From Actinomadura chibensis NBRC 106107 (GTDB taxonomy: Bacteria > Actinomycetota > Actinomycetes > Streptosporangiales > Streptosporangiaceae), in the NCBI RefSeq assembly GCF_001552135.1, contig NZ_BCQP01000026.1:1-42810 (forward strand): a DNA stretch of 42,810 nucleotides. The letters are read 5' to 3'. The notes under the pieces were generated by a model. That model had not been told where the DNA came from and made no database searches. It saw only the letters and a program-made list of their open reading frames with translations. The translations under genes and the position numbers were made by a program. Shown in pieces: positions 24,568 to 31,790 of the stretch (within the stretch, counting starts at the first letter, position 1; the number at the start of each line of letters is the position of its first letter).

Positions 24568-25953
24568 GTGAACGAGGTAGTGGCCTACATCCAGGCCCGC
24601 AGGGACCGGTTCGTCGCCGACCTCAGGGAGTGGCTGGCGATCCCGTCCATCTCGGGTGACCCCGCCTACGCCGGCGACGTGCGGCGCTCGGCGGAGTGGC
24701 TCGCCGGGCACCTGCGCGGGCAGGGCTTCCCGACCGTCGAGGTCTGGGAGACTCCAGGGCACCCCGCCGTCTACGCCGAGTGGCCCGCCGAGGATTCCGA
24801 CGCCCCCGCGGTCGTCGTCTACGGGCACCACGACGTCCAGCCGGTGGAACCGCTGGACGAATGGGATACCGACCCGTTCAAACCCGTCGAGAAGGGCGAC
24901 CGCCTCATCGGCCGGGGCGCGTCCGACGACAAGGGCCAGGTGTTCTTCCACACGCTGGGCCTGCGCGCGGGGCTCGCCGCGTCCGGCCGCACGGCCCCGC
25001 CCGTCACGATCAAGCTGCTGGTCGAGGGCGAGGAGGAGTCGGGGTCGGTGCACTTCGCCGACCTCCTGCACGCGCACCGCGACCGCCTCGTCTGCGACGC
25101 CGTGGTCATCAGCGACACGACGATGTGGGCGGCGGACGTCCCGTCCATGTGCACGGGCATGCGCGGGCTCACCGAAGCGGAGGTCACGCTGCGCGGGCCT
25201 TCGCACGACCTCCATTCCGGGTCGTTCGGCGGGGCCGTGCCGAACCCGCTCCAGGCGATGGCGGTGCTGATGTCCGCGCTGCACGACGCCGACGGACGCG
25301 TCACCCTTCCCGGCTTCTACGACGACGTCGTCCCACTGACGGACGAGGAACGCGACCTGTTCGCACGCCTCCCGTTCGACGAGGACGAGTGGCTCCAGAG
25401 CGCCGGTGACAGCCGCGCCGCCCACGGCGAAAAGGGCTACACCACCCTGGAACGCATCTGGGCGCGGCCCACCGCCGAGATCAACGGCATGTGGGGCGGG
25501 CACACCGGACCGGGCGGCAAGACCATCGTCCCGCACGAGGCGCACGCCAAAGTCTCGTTCCGGCTCGTCGCCGGACAGGATCCGCGCAAAGTCCAGCAGG
25601 CGTTCCAGTCGTGGGTCGAGGAGCACACCCCGCCTGGGGTCGAGGCAGAGGTGCACCTTCAGCCCGGCGGCGTCCGTCCGTGCTTCTCGCCGATCGACTC
25701 TCCCAGCGTCAAGGCCGCGCGGCGCGCGATGGAACGCGCCTTCGGCACCGAGGTCCTGTTCACCCGCGAAGGCGGCAGCGGACCGGAGGCCGACCTCGCC
25801 GACGTCCTGGAGGCGCCGCTCGTCTTCGTCGCGGTCGGGTTGAACGGCGACCGCATCCACGCCACCAACGAGAAGGTCGAGATCCCGCTCCTCCTCAAGG
25901 GCGCGGAGGCCGCCGCCTACCTTTGGGAAGAACTCGCCGTCGCCCTGCGCTAG
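24568..25953 (+). CDS. M20-family dipeptidase
   Basis: A 461-residue peptidase M20 (CNDP/dipeptidase type). All di-zinc residues appear in order: GHHDVQP, GRGASDDKGQ, EGEEESGS, and HATNEKVE near the end. The inserted dimerization domain has SHDLHSGSFGG. It probably hydrolyses dipeptides in the cytosol. GTG 24568 is preferred because AAGGGG lies seven bases upstream, whereas ATG 24562 is too close to that site and ATG 24550 has none; the resulting start NEVVAYIQARRDRF is family-like. nudC follows after 53 bp. Confidence 0.88.
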   Translation: MNEVVAYIQARRDRFVADLREWLAIPSISGDPAYAGDVRRSAEWLAGHLRGQGFPTVEVWETPGHPAVYAEWPAEDSDAPAVVVYGHHDVQPVEPLDEWDTDPFKPVEKGDRLIGRGASDDKGQVFFHTLGLRAGLAASGRTAPPVTIKLLVEGEEESGSVHFADLLHAHRDRLVCDAVVISDTTMWAADVPSMCTGMRGLTEAEVTLRGPSHDLHSGSFGGAVPNPLQAMAVLMSALHDADGRVTLPGFYDDVVPLTDEERDLFARLPFDEDEWLQSAGDSRAAHGEKGYTTLERIWARPTAEINGMWGGHTGPGGKTIVPHEAHAKVSFRLVAGQDPRKVQQAFQSWVEEHTPPGVEAEVHLQPGGVRPCFSPIDSPSVKAARRAMERAFGTEVLFTREGGSGPEADLADVLEAPLVFVAVGLNGDRIHATNEKVEIPLLLKGAEAAAYLWEELAVALR

Positions 25954-26006
25954 AAAGTCCTGCAGGAGAGGGCCGTGCTGGACGGGCCCCGGGGGAGGAG
26001 TTCACG

Positions 26007-26918
26007 GTGACGGACGGGCCGCTGGAATGGCTCGCGCTCGCGCGCGGCACGCTCGACCGGGTGGCGCTGAAGCGCCGCGACGACGCCTGGCTGGACACCG
26101 CCTGGAAGGACCCCAAGACGCGGGTCGTCGTCGTCCAGGACGGCCGGGTGCTCGTGACGTTCGGGCCCAGCCCGGCGCTCGTCTTCGTCCCGCCGGGGCG
26201 GGCGCCGGACGGCGACCGGTGGCTCCTCGGCGTGGACGACGCCGGGACCGCCTACTTCGGGACCCCCGGCCCCCTGCCCGCCATCGAGGGCGCGGAGCCC
26301 GCCGGGCTGCGGCGCGTCGGCGCGCTCCTCGGCGACCGCGACTCCGGCCTGCTCACGCACGTCGTCGCGCTGGAGCACTGGCACCGCGACAACCGTCACT
26401 GCCCGCGCTGCGGCGCCGAGACGCGGGTGGAGTCCGCCGGGCACGTCCGGGTCTGCCCCGCCGACGGCTCGCAGCACTTCCCTCGCGTCGACCCGGCCGT
26501 GATCATGCTGGTGACGGACGAGGCCGACCGGATCCTGCTCGCCCGCGGCCCGCAGTGGCCCGCCGACCGCCGCTCGATCCTCGCCGGGTTCGTCGAGCCC
26601 GGCGAGTCCCTCGAACAGGCGGTCGCGCGGGAGGTGGAGGAGGAGGTCGGGCTGCCCGTCCGGGACGTCCGCTACCTCGGCAGCCAGCCGTGGCCGCTGC
26701 CGCGGAGCCTCATGCTCGGCTTCATGGCGCGGACGGACGGCGACGTGCCGCTCCGTCCCGACCCGGAGGAGATCCTCGACGCCGCCTGGTACACCCGCGC
26801 GGAACTGCGCGCCGCCATCGACGCGGGCGAGCTCGTCGCGCCGGGCCCGCTGTCCATCGCCGCCCAGCTCATCATGCGCTGGTACGGCGGCGAACTGCCC
26901 AACATGCCCGCCTTCTAG
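26007..26918 (+). CDS. nudC: NAD(+) diphosphatase NudC
   Basis: A 303-residue NUDIX enzyme with NudC architecture: a variable N-terminal domain, a zinc ribbon (HCPRCG, then RVCPADG), the NUDIX box GFVEPGESLEQAVAREVEEE, and the NudC signature SQPWPLPRS that follows it. It splits NAD(H) into NMN(H) and AMP, and NudC enzymes can remove NAD caps from RNA. The ribbon shows only three cysteines, with aspartate where a fourth would be expected, so zinc binding may be altered. GTG 26007 has a strong GGGGGAGGAG site. Confidence 0.9.
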   Translation: MTDGPLEWLALARGTLDRVALKRRDDAWLDTAWKDPKTRVVVVQDGRVLVTFGPSPALVFVPPGRAPDGDRWLLGVDDAGTAYFGTPGPLPAIEGAEPAGLRRVGALLGDRDSGLLTHVVALEHWHRDNRHCPRCGAETRVESAGHVRVCPADGSQHFPRVDPAVIMLVTDEADRILLARGPQWPADRRSILAGFVEPGESLEQAVAREVEEEVGLPVRDVRYLGSQPWPLPRSLMLGFMARTDGDVPLRPDPEEILDAAWYTRAELRAAIDAGELVAPGPLSIAAQLIMRWYGGELPNMPAF

Positions 26919-26967
26919 GTCCGGGTAGGGCTGGGTAGGCCAGAGTCGGGCAGGGCTCGGGCAGGGC

Positions 26968-27249
26968 TCAGGCCAGGGAGGCGAGCTTCGCCTTGACGGC
27001 CTTGGCGCTGGGATTGGTCACGGCGGTGCCGTCCGGGAACACCACGGTCGGGACGGTCTGGTTCCCGCCGTTGACGCTCATGACGAACTGCGCCGCGTCG
27101 GGGTCGCGCTCGATGTCGACCTCCACCATCTCGATGCCGTCCCGGGCGAGCTGGCGCTTCAGCCGCCGGCAGAACCCGCACCAGGTCGTCGTGTACATGG
27201 TGAGCTGGCCGGCCTGACCCTCGGTCCGGTCGGTCGTCGGCGTCGCCAT
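26968..27249 (-). CDS. mrx1: Mycoredoxin Mrx1 (glutaredoxin-like)
   Basis: A 93-residue glutaredoxin-fold protein with active site WCGFC, the TVPTVVF cis-proline segment and a C-terminal helix. Mycoredoxins use mycothiol to reduce protein-mycothiol mixed disulfides in actinobacteria; the mycobacterial enzyme has CGYC, so this is a Phe variant. It is divergent from uvrD2, as I recall for other actinobacteria. A sequence with the SigR/SigH promoter pattern lies upstream. Confidence 0.88.
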   Translation of the reverse strand: MATPTTDRTEGQAGQLTMYTTTWCGFCRRLKRQLARDGIEMVEVDIERDPDAAQFVMSVNGGNQTVPTVVFPDGTAVTNPSAKAVKAKLASLA

Positions 27250-27276
27250 CGCTGCGTCGTCTCCCTCGCTCGTCTC

Positions 27277-27306
27277 TGCTCGTCACTACGATGCTCGTCA
27301 CTACGG
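27277..27306. repeat. 15-bp tandem repeat between mrx1 and uvrD2
   Basis: TGCTCGTCACTACGA is followed at once by TGCTCGTCACTACGG. The copies fall in the presumed 5' untranslated region of mrx1. They may be slippage products or protein sites. Confidence 0.7.
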
Positions 27307-27320
27307 TCGGCCCTCCCGAG

Positions 27321-27346
27321 AACAGTAGACAGGTCGCCCGCATTCC
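27321..27346 (-). promoter_or_regulatory. SigR/SigH-type promoter of mrx1
   Basis: On the minus strand GGAAT (27346-27342) and GTT (27323-27321) are separated by exactly 18 bases. This is the GGAAT-N18/19-GTT pattern of thiol-stress sigma factors SigR (Streptomyces) and SigH (mycobacteria). It lies 72-97 bp upstream of the mrx1 ATG, in the right orientation for a gene that repairs thiol oxidation. Confidence 0.65.
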
Positions 27347-27427
27347 TGCGGTCGTCGGGGGGGCGGCGGTTATCCACAGGCGGCGGAGTTGGGTGATGCC
27401 GGTGGGACGGGCTGCGAGTATGGGGGC

Positions 27428-29494
27428 ATGTCGACTGAGGCGGTGCTGGAGGGACTCGACCCCGAACAGCGGGAGGTCGCCGAGGCGGTGCAGGGTCCGG
27501 TGTGCGTCCTCGCGGGCGCCGGGACGGGCAAGACCAGGGCCATCACGCACCGCATCGCGTACGCGACGCTGACCGGCGTCGTCACGCCGCAGCGGGTGCT
27601 CGCCGTGACGTTCACCACACGCGCGGCGGGCGAGCTGCGCAGCAGGCTCCGGCAGCTCGGCGCGCCGGGGGTGCAGGCGCGCACCTTCCACGCGGCGGCG
27701 CTGCGCCAGCTCAGCTACTTCTGGCCGCGCGTCGTCGGCGGCGAACCGCCAAAGATCATCGAGTCGAAGATCGCGGTGGTCGCGGACGCGGCCAAGGCGT
27801 GCCGGCTGTCCCTCGGCCGGACGGAGCTGCGCGACGTCGCGAGCGAGATCGAATGGGCGAAGGTCACCCAGAACCGCCCCGAGGACTACCCCGCCGCCGT
27901 CGTCAAGGCGGGGCGCAAACCGTCCACCGACGTCGTCGACGTCGCGCGCCTCTACGCCATGTACGAGCAGCTCAGACGCGAGCGCAACCTGCTCGACTTC
28001 GAGGGAATGTTGGAGCTGACCGCGGCCGTCCTCACCGAGCACCGCGAGGTCGCGAACCAGGTCCGCGAGCAGTACCGGTACTTCGTCGTCGACGAGTTCC
28101 AGGACGTCAACCCCCTGCAGAAGCTCCTGCTCGACACCTGGCTCGGCGACCGCGACGACCTGTGCGTCGTCGGCGACCCGAACCAGACGATCTACTCCTT
28201 CACCGGCGCGTCGCCGTCCCACCTGCTCGACTTCACCCGCGAGCACCCGGCCGCGAAGGTCGTCCGGCTCGTCCGCGACTACCGGTCGACGCCGCAGGTC
28301 GTCCGGCTCGCGAACGGCGTGATCGGGCAGGCCCGCGGCGCGCGGCACGGCCTGGAGCTGATCGCGCAGCGCGAGGCGGGCCCCGAGCCGGTGTTCAACG
28401 AGTACGACGACGAGATCGCCGAGGCCGACGACGCCGCCCGCCGGGCCCGCAAGCTGATCGACGAGGGCGTCCCGGCGCGCGAGATCGCGATCCTCTACCG
28501 GGTGAACGCGCAGTCGGAGGCGTACGAGTCGGCGCTGGCGGCGGCGGGCGTCCCGTACGTCCTGCGCGGCGCGGAGCGGTTCTTCGAGCGGCCCGAGGTC
28601 AAACAGGCCGTGATCATGCTGCGCGCCGCCACCCGGGTCGGCGCCGACGCCGAGACCGACGGGACGGGGCTGATCCACACCGTCCGGCACGTGCTGTCCG
28701 GCGCCGGGTTCTCCGACCGCGCGCCCGAGGGCGCGGGCGCGGCCCGCGCGCGCTGGGAGTCGCTCGCCGCGCTCGCCCAGCTCGCCGAGGACATGGCCGC
28801 CGACAACCCGAAGGCCGCCCTGCCCGACTTCGTCGCCGAGCTGGAGGAGCGCGCCGCCGCGCAGCACGCGCCGCCGCTGGAGGGCGTCACGCTCGCGTCG
28901 CTGCACGCCGCGAAGGGCCTGGAATGGGACGCGGTGTTCCTCGTCGGGCTCGTCGAGGGCACTTTGCCGATCGTCTACGCCGAGACGCCCGCCCAGATCG
29001 AGGAGGAGCGGCGGCTGCTGTACGTCGGGGTCACGCGGGCGCGCGTCCACCTGTCGCTGTCATGGGCGCTGTCCCGGTCGCCGGGCGGGGCGCGGCGGCG
29101 CCGCCCGTCCCGTTTCCTGGACGGCCTGACCGGCAAGGCCACCACCCACACCCCGGCCCGCGCCGACCGGTCGAACCGCCGTCCGGCGCGGGGCCCGCAG
29201 CCATGCCGGGTGTGCGGGCGGCCGCTGACCGCCGCCGTCGAACGCAAGCTCGGCCGCTGCGAGGACTGCCCGTCCGAGCTGAACGAGGAGCTGCTGATCG
29301 CGCTCAAGGAATGGCGCGCCCGGGTGTCGGCCGAGCAGAAGGTCCCCGCCTACGTCGTCTTCACCGACGCCACCCTCCAGGCGATCGCCGAACACGGCCC
29401 CGACTCCCTCGAAGACCTCGCCCGCATCCCCGGCGTCGGCAAGGTCAAGCTCGACCGGTACGGCGAGGCGGTGCTGAGCCTGTGCGGCCCCTAA
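27428..29494 (+). CDS. uvrD2: ATP-dependent DNA helicase UvrD2 with HRDC domain
   Basis: A 688-residue SF1A helicase. Walker A is AGAGTGKTR (about residues 29-37), Walker B is VVDEFQDVNP, motif VI is LLYVGVTRAR. After the motor comes a four-cysteine segment (CRVCGRPL, then CEDCPSEL) and a C-terminal HRDC domain ending in IPGVGKVKLDRYG. This motor, tetracysteine and HRDC order is that of mycobacterial UvrD2, a DNA repair helicase. ATG 27428 is chosen because it gives the family-like start and follows GGGGG. Confidence 0.92.
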   Translation: MSTEAVLEGLDPEQREVAEAVQGPVCVLAGAGTGKTRAITHRIAYATLTGVVTPQRVLAVTFTTRAAGELRSRLRQLGAPGVQARTFHAAALRQLSYFWPRVVGGEPPKIIESKIAVVADAAKACRLSLGRTELRDVASEIEWAKVTQNRPEDYPAAVVKAGRKPSTDVVDVARLYAMYEQLRRERNLLDFEGMLELTAAVLTEHREVANQVREQYRYFVVDEFQDVNPLQKLLLDTWLGDRDDLCVVGDPNQTIYSFTGASPSHLLDFTREHPAAKVVRLVRDYRSTPQVVRLANGVIGQARGARHGLELIAQREAGPEPVFNEYDDEIAEADDAARRARKLIDEGVPAREIAILYRVNAQSEAYESALAAAGVPYVLRGAERFFERPEVKQAVIMLRAATRVGADAETDGTGLIHTVRHVLSGAGFSDRAPEGAGAARARWESLAALAQLAEDMAADNPKAALPDFVAELEERAAAQHAPPLEGVTLASLHAAKGLEWDAVFLVGLVEGTLPIVYAETPAQIEEERRLLYVGVTRARVHLSLSWALSRSPGGARRRRPSRFLDGLTGKATTHTPARADRSNRRPARGPQPCRVCGRPLTAAVERKLGRCEDCPSELNEELLIALKEWRARVSAEQKVPAYVVFTDATLQAIAEHGPDSLEDLARIPGVGKVKLDRYGEAVLSLCGP

Positions 29495-29505
29495 GCCCAT
29501 GCGAC

Positions 29506-29609
29506 GAGATCAGGGGGCGTGAGATCAGGGGCGTGAGATCAGGGGGCGTGAGATCAGGGGGCGTGAGATCAGGAGGCGTGAGATCAAGAGGCGTGAGATC
29601 AGGGGGTGA
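29506..29609. repeat. Seven-copy 15-bp tandem repeat downstream of uvrD2
   Basis: Units of GAGATCAGGGGGCGT run without gaps: copies 1, 3 and 4 are identical, copy 2 lacks one G (14 bp), and copies 5-7 carry one to three changes. The array starts 12 bp after the uvrD2 stop. No protein is evident. It may be a variable-number repeat. Confidence 0.9.
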
Positions 29610-29687
29610 GGGACCCGCGAGAGGTGAGGTGCCGTGGGACCTCATGCCGCCAGACGGAGTCACGCGGGAGGGGATGCCGTGGCCCAT

Positions 29688-29722
29688 GATCACGCCGGGA
29701 GGAGATCATGCGGGGCGTGATC
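29688..29722. other. Inverted repeat upstream of the thioesterase gene
   Basis: GATCACGCC and GGCGTGATC form a perfect 9-bp stem with a 17-base loop, ending 36 bp before the thioesterase start. There is no T tract, so it is not a typical terminator; it could be an operator or a leader hairpin. The arms contain the same GATC-GGCGT words as the nearby tandem repeat. Confidence 0.5.
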
Positions 29723-29757
29723 CTGACCACACGGGGTGATGCGGGAGACTTGCCGGT

Positions 29758-30618
29758 GTGAAGGACTCCCTGAAGGCGTTGCTCGACCTGCTCGACCTCG
29801 AACAGATCGAGAACGACATCTTCCGCGGCCGGACGTCCGACGAGCGGCGGCAGCGCGTCTTCGGCGGGCAGGTCGCCGGGCAGGCGCTGGTCGCCGCCGG
29901 GCGGACCGTCCCCGTCAACCGCCCCGTGCACTCGCTGCACGCGTACTTCATCCGGCCGGGCGACCCGCTCGTCCCGATCGTCTACACCGTCGACCGGGTC
30001 CGCGACGGCCGCTCCTTCACGACGCGGCGGGTCACCGCCGTCCAGCACGGCAAGGCGATCTTCACGCTGTCGGCGTCGTTCCAGATCGTCGAGGACGGCC
30101 CGGCCCACCAGGCGCCGATGCCGGAGGCCCCCGACCCCGAGACGCTCCCGGACGGCCTCACCCGGCTGACCCCGCAGTTCGGCGAGGTCGGCGCGCGCGA
30201 GTTCATCGCCCGGCGGCCCTTCGACATCCGGCACGCGACCCCGCTGACCTGGGAGGCCGCGAAGGACCCGGCGCTCATCAGCCCCGAGTCGAAGGTGTGG
30301 CTGAAGGTCGACGGCGACCTCCCGGACGACCCGCTCCTGCACGTGTGCCTGATGACCTACGCCTCCGACATGACGCTGCTCGACACCGTCCTGCTCAACC
30401 ACGGCCTCGCCTGGGGCGACAAGCGGACGATGGGCGCCAGCCTCGACCACGCGATGTGGTTCCACCGCCCGTTCCGCGCCGACGACTGGCTGCTCTACTA
30501 CCAGGACTCCCCGTTCGCGGGCGGCGCGCGCGGCCTCGCCCGCGGCCAGGTGTTCACCCGCGCGGGGGACCTGGTCGTGTCGGTGATGCAGGAGGGACTG
30601 ATCCGCGTCTCGGGCTAG
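29758..30618 (+). CDS. tesB: Acyl-CoA thioesterase II (TesB family)
   Basis: A 286-residue double-hotdog thioesterase. RVFGGQVAGQAL (about 34), HSLHAYFIRPGDP (about 58), RDGRSFTTRRV, then in the second half LLNHGLAWG and ASLDHAMWFHRPF are the TesB landmarks, including the catalytic Asp in SLDHAMWFH. It hydrolyses medium- and long-chain acyl-CoA. GTG 29758 has GGGAG about ten bases upstream. It lies between uvrD2 and whiB7 on the same strand. Confidence 0.92.
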   Translation: MKDSLKALLDLLDLEQIENDIFRGRTSDERRQRVFGGQVAGQALVAAGRTVPVNRPVHSLHAYFIRPGDPLVPIVYTVDRVRDGRSFTTRRVTAVQHGKAIFTLSASFQIVEDGPAHQAPMPEAPDPETLPDGLTRLTPQFGEVGAREFIARRPFDIRHATPLTWEAAKDPALISPESKVWLKVDGDLPDDPLLHVCLMTYASDMTLLDTVLLNHGLAWGDKRTMGASLDHAMWFHRPFRADDWLLYYQDSPFAGGARGLARGQVFTRAGDLVVSVMQEGLIRVSG

Positions 30619-30650
30619 GCGCGGGGTGAACCGAGCCACAGAACCGCAGG

Positions 30651-30691
30651 TCAAAAATATCTTGATTGATTTGGCGGAAGCCCCGTACGCT
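30651..30691 (+). promoter_or_regulatory. WhiB7-type autoregulated promoter
   Basis: An AT-rich block (TCAAAAATATC) sits directly upstream of a -35-like TTGATT (30662-30667). A -10-like TACGCT follows at 30686-30691 with an 18-bp spacer. WhiB7-SigA binds AT-rich DNA next to the -35 through its AT-hook. The start would be close to ATG 30704. Confidence 0.65.
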
Positions 30692-30703
30692 CTAACGCGA
30701 GCA

Positions 30704-31162
30704 ATGAACAGGCCCGTCGGCGAGGACCAAGCGTCCCCCGGTGCGGCCCGAGGAGCCAGGAAGGTGGTGTGCAGTCCGGTGAGCAACACGTTGATGAAAT
30801 CCGCGTCGTCCTGGACCGCATGGCCTGGCGCCTCGATTCCCGGCGTCCCCGCCGCCTCGGTCGCGTATTCGGACGCGGTCGGCCTGCGACCGCGTGACCA
30901 GCGCGCCATGCGTGACGTCCAGCAGCGCGAGCTGAAGCCGAGCGACCTGAAACTGCGTGGCATGGAGCTGCGCGGGGCCGAGGTCGGCGGCGCCAATTCG
31001 TGTGAGCTGCGCGTCGATCAGCGATTCCAGGACGGCCAGGGGCGGAGTGTCTCCGAACACCTTCTCGGCGGCATGTCCGTCCAGGCTCCGGCCACGGCCC
31101 ACGTGGGCGTCACCGTCACGGGTGACGTGTCGGGTCCGTACCCCTGGAGGCCACCGGTTTAG
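30704..31162 (+). CDS. Candidate long upstream ORF in the whiB7 leader
   Basis: A 152-codon frame opens about 13 bases after the proposed -10 box and closes with TAG at 31160-31162. The stop lies in the loop of a hairpin and about 20 bases before the terminator. Codon bias is only moderate and the product resembles no family that I recognise. Its value may be in being translated, not in its product. A shorter frame overlaps it, and only one may be used. Confidence 0.35.
   Translation: MNRPVGEDQASPGAARGARKVVCSPVSNTLMKSASSWTAWPGASIPGVPAASVAYSDAVGLRPRDQRAMRDVQQRELKPSDLKLRGMELRGAEVGGANSCELRVDQRFQDGQGRSVSEHLLGGMSVQAPATAHVGVTVTGDVSGPYPWRPPV
30769..30897 (+). CDS. Candidate short upstream ORF (arginine-rich leader peptide) in the whiB7 leader
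   Basis: A 42-codon frame from GTG 30769, with AGGAAGG four bases upstream. The product starts QSGEQHVDEIRVVLDRMAW and ends in an Arg-rich tail (RRPRRLGRVFGRGRP). It lies in another frame than the 152-codon ORF. The ribosome site and composition make it a good leader-peptide candidate, but it stops almost 290 bases before the terminator. Confidence 0.35.
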   Translation: MQSGEQHVDEIRVVLDRMAWRLDSRRPRRLGRVFGRGRPATA

Positions 31163-31182
31163 AACACCGGCAAGCCCCCAGG
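31143..31182 (+). promoter_or_regulatory. Hairpin around the upstream-ORF stop codon
   Basis: CCGGT (31154-31158) pairs with ACCGG (31166-31170), GGC with GCC (49-51 with 74-76) and CCTGG (31143-31147) with CCAGG (31178-31182). The TAG stop is in the apical loop. The 3' foot overlaps the first two bases of the terminator stem. A ribosome at the stop would open this hairpin, so it may be part of the switch. Confidence 0.45.
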
Positions 31183-31220
31183 CCGCGGATCCAGACATCG
31201 GATCCGCGGCCTTCTTATTT
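31181..31220 (+). terminator. Intrinsic terminator upstream of whiB7 (attenuator)
   Basis: GGCCGCGGATCC and GGATCCGCGGCC form a perfect 12-bp stem with a 7-base loop, followed by TTCTTATTT. It ends 51 bases before the whiB7 start and not after a gene, so it should act on the leader transcript as an attenuator. Confidence 0.85.
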
Positions 31221-31271
31221 GCCCAGACAACCCACCGAAACGCCCGTTGAGATCCAACGAGAGGAACAAGG

Positions 31272-31559
31272 GTGACTGTGATGCAGGGGGCTCTCGCAGT
31301 AAGCGAGGAGGACCTCACTCTTCCGTGCCGGACCGACCCGGAGCTGTTCTTCGCCGAGTCTCCCGCCGACGTCGAGCTCGCCAAGGCCCTGTGCCAGGAG
31401 TGCCCGCTCCGCCGCGAGTGCCTCGCCGGTGCGCTTGAGCGCAAGGAGCCCTGGGGCGTCTGGGGCGGCGAGCTGTTCGTCCGCGGTGTGATCGTGCCGC
31501 GCAAGCGGCCGCGCGGCCGTCCGCGCAAGCACCCGCGGCCCGACGAGCTGACCGTGTGA
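31272..31559 (+). CDS. whiB7: WhiB7 redox-sensing transcription factor
   Basis: A 95-residue WhiB protein. Four cysteines for the [4Fe-4S] cluster are in LPCRTDPELFF and LCQECPLRREC, then comes the GVWGGE turn and a C-terminal AT-hook RPRGRPRKH, which is the mark of WhiB7. WhiB7 binds the primary sigma factor and activates intrinsic antibiotic resistance genes and its own promoter. GTG 31272 has GAGG seven bases upstream; ATG 31281 is an alternative. A long leader with a terminator precedes it. Confidence 0.95.
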   Translation: MTVMQGALAVSEEDLTLPCRTDPELFFAESPADVELAKALCQECPLRRECLAGALERKEPWGVWGGELFVRGVIVPRKRPRGRPRKHPRPDELTV

Positions 31560-31565
31560 GGCGAC

Positions 31566-31790
31566 ATGCCCACCACGCTCCACCGGCCCGGCGCCGAGGG
31601 CGCGGCGCCCACCGCGGCGCCGCGCCTCCGGCCGGACGAACTGGCCGTCCGCGTCCACGCGCTGCGGCGGGCGCGCCGCGACGCGCGGACGCGGGCGTCC
31701 CGCGTCCGCCGCGTGCTGCTCGCGCCGACCCCGGTCGGCGACACGTACGCGCAGGTGCCGGAAACCCGGCACCAGCACTGGGAGAACTGA
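31566..31790 (+). CDS. Small basic protein downstream of whiB7
   Basis: A 74-residue ORF that begins 6 bp after the whiB7 stop, with GAGGCGAC before ATG 31566. The product has a Pro/Ala-rich start, then a strongly basic helical stretch (VRVHALRRARRDARTRASRV) and a short tail. I do not recognise a family. Close spacing and strand suggest co-transcription with whiB7. Its stop is inside the first unit of an 18-bp tandem repeat. Confidence 0.5.
   Translation: MPTTLHRPGAEGAAPTAAPRLRPDELAVRVHALRRARRDARTRASRVRRVLLAPTPVGDTYAQVPETRHQHWEN

Larger units (their letters stand above)
30619..31271 (+). other. 653-bp whiB7 leader and promoter region
   Basis: This long gap carries a promoter at its 5' end, two possible upstream reading frames, a hairpin around a stop codon and an intrinsic terminator just before whiB7. 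Long leaders with a translated upstream ORF and conditional termination are described for whiB7 in mycobacteria and wblC in Streptomyces, where ribosome-targeting antibiotics raise read-through. Confidence 0.8.

Noticed and set aside
11401..25953. Integrative mobile element between adnB and nudC
   Set aside because: No integrase, transposase, tRNA gene, attachment-site repeats or terminal inverted repeats were found.
29506..29609. CRISPR array
   Set aside because: The 15-bp units follow each other without spacers.
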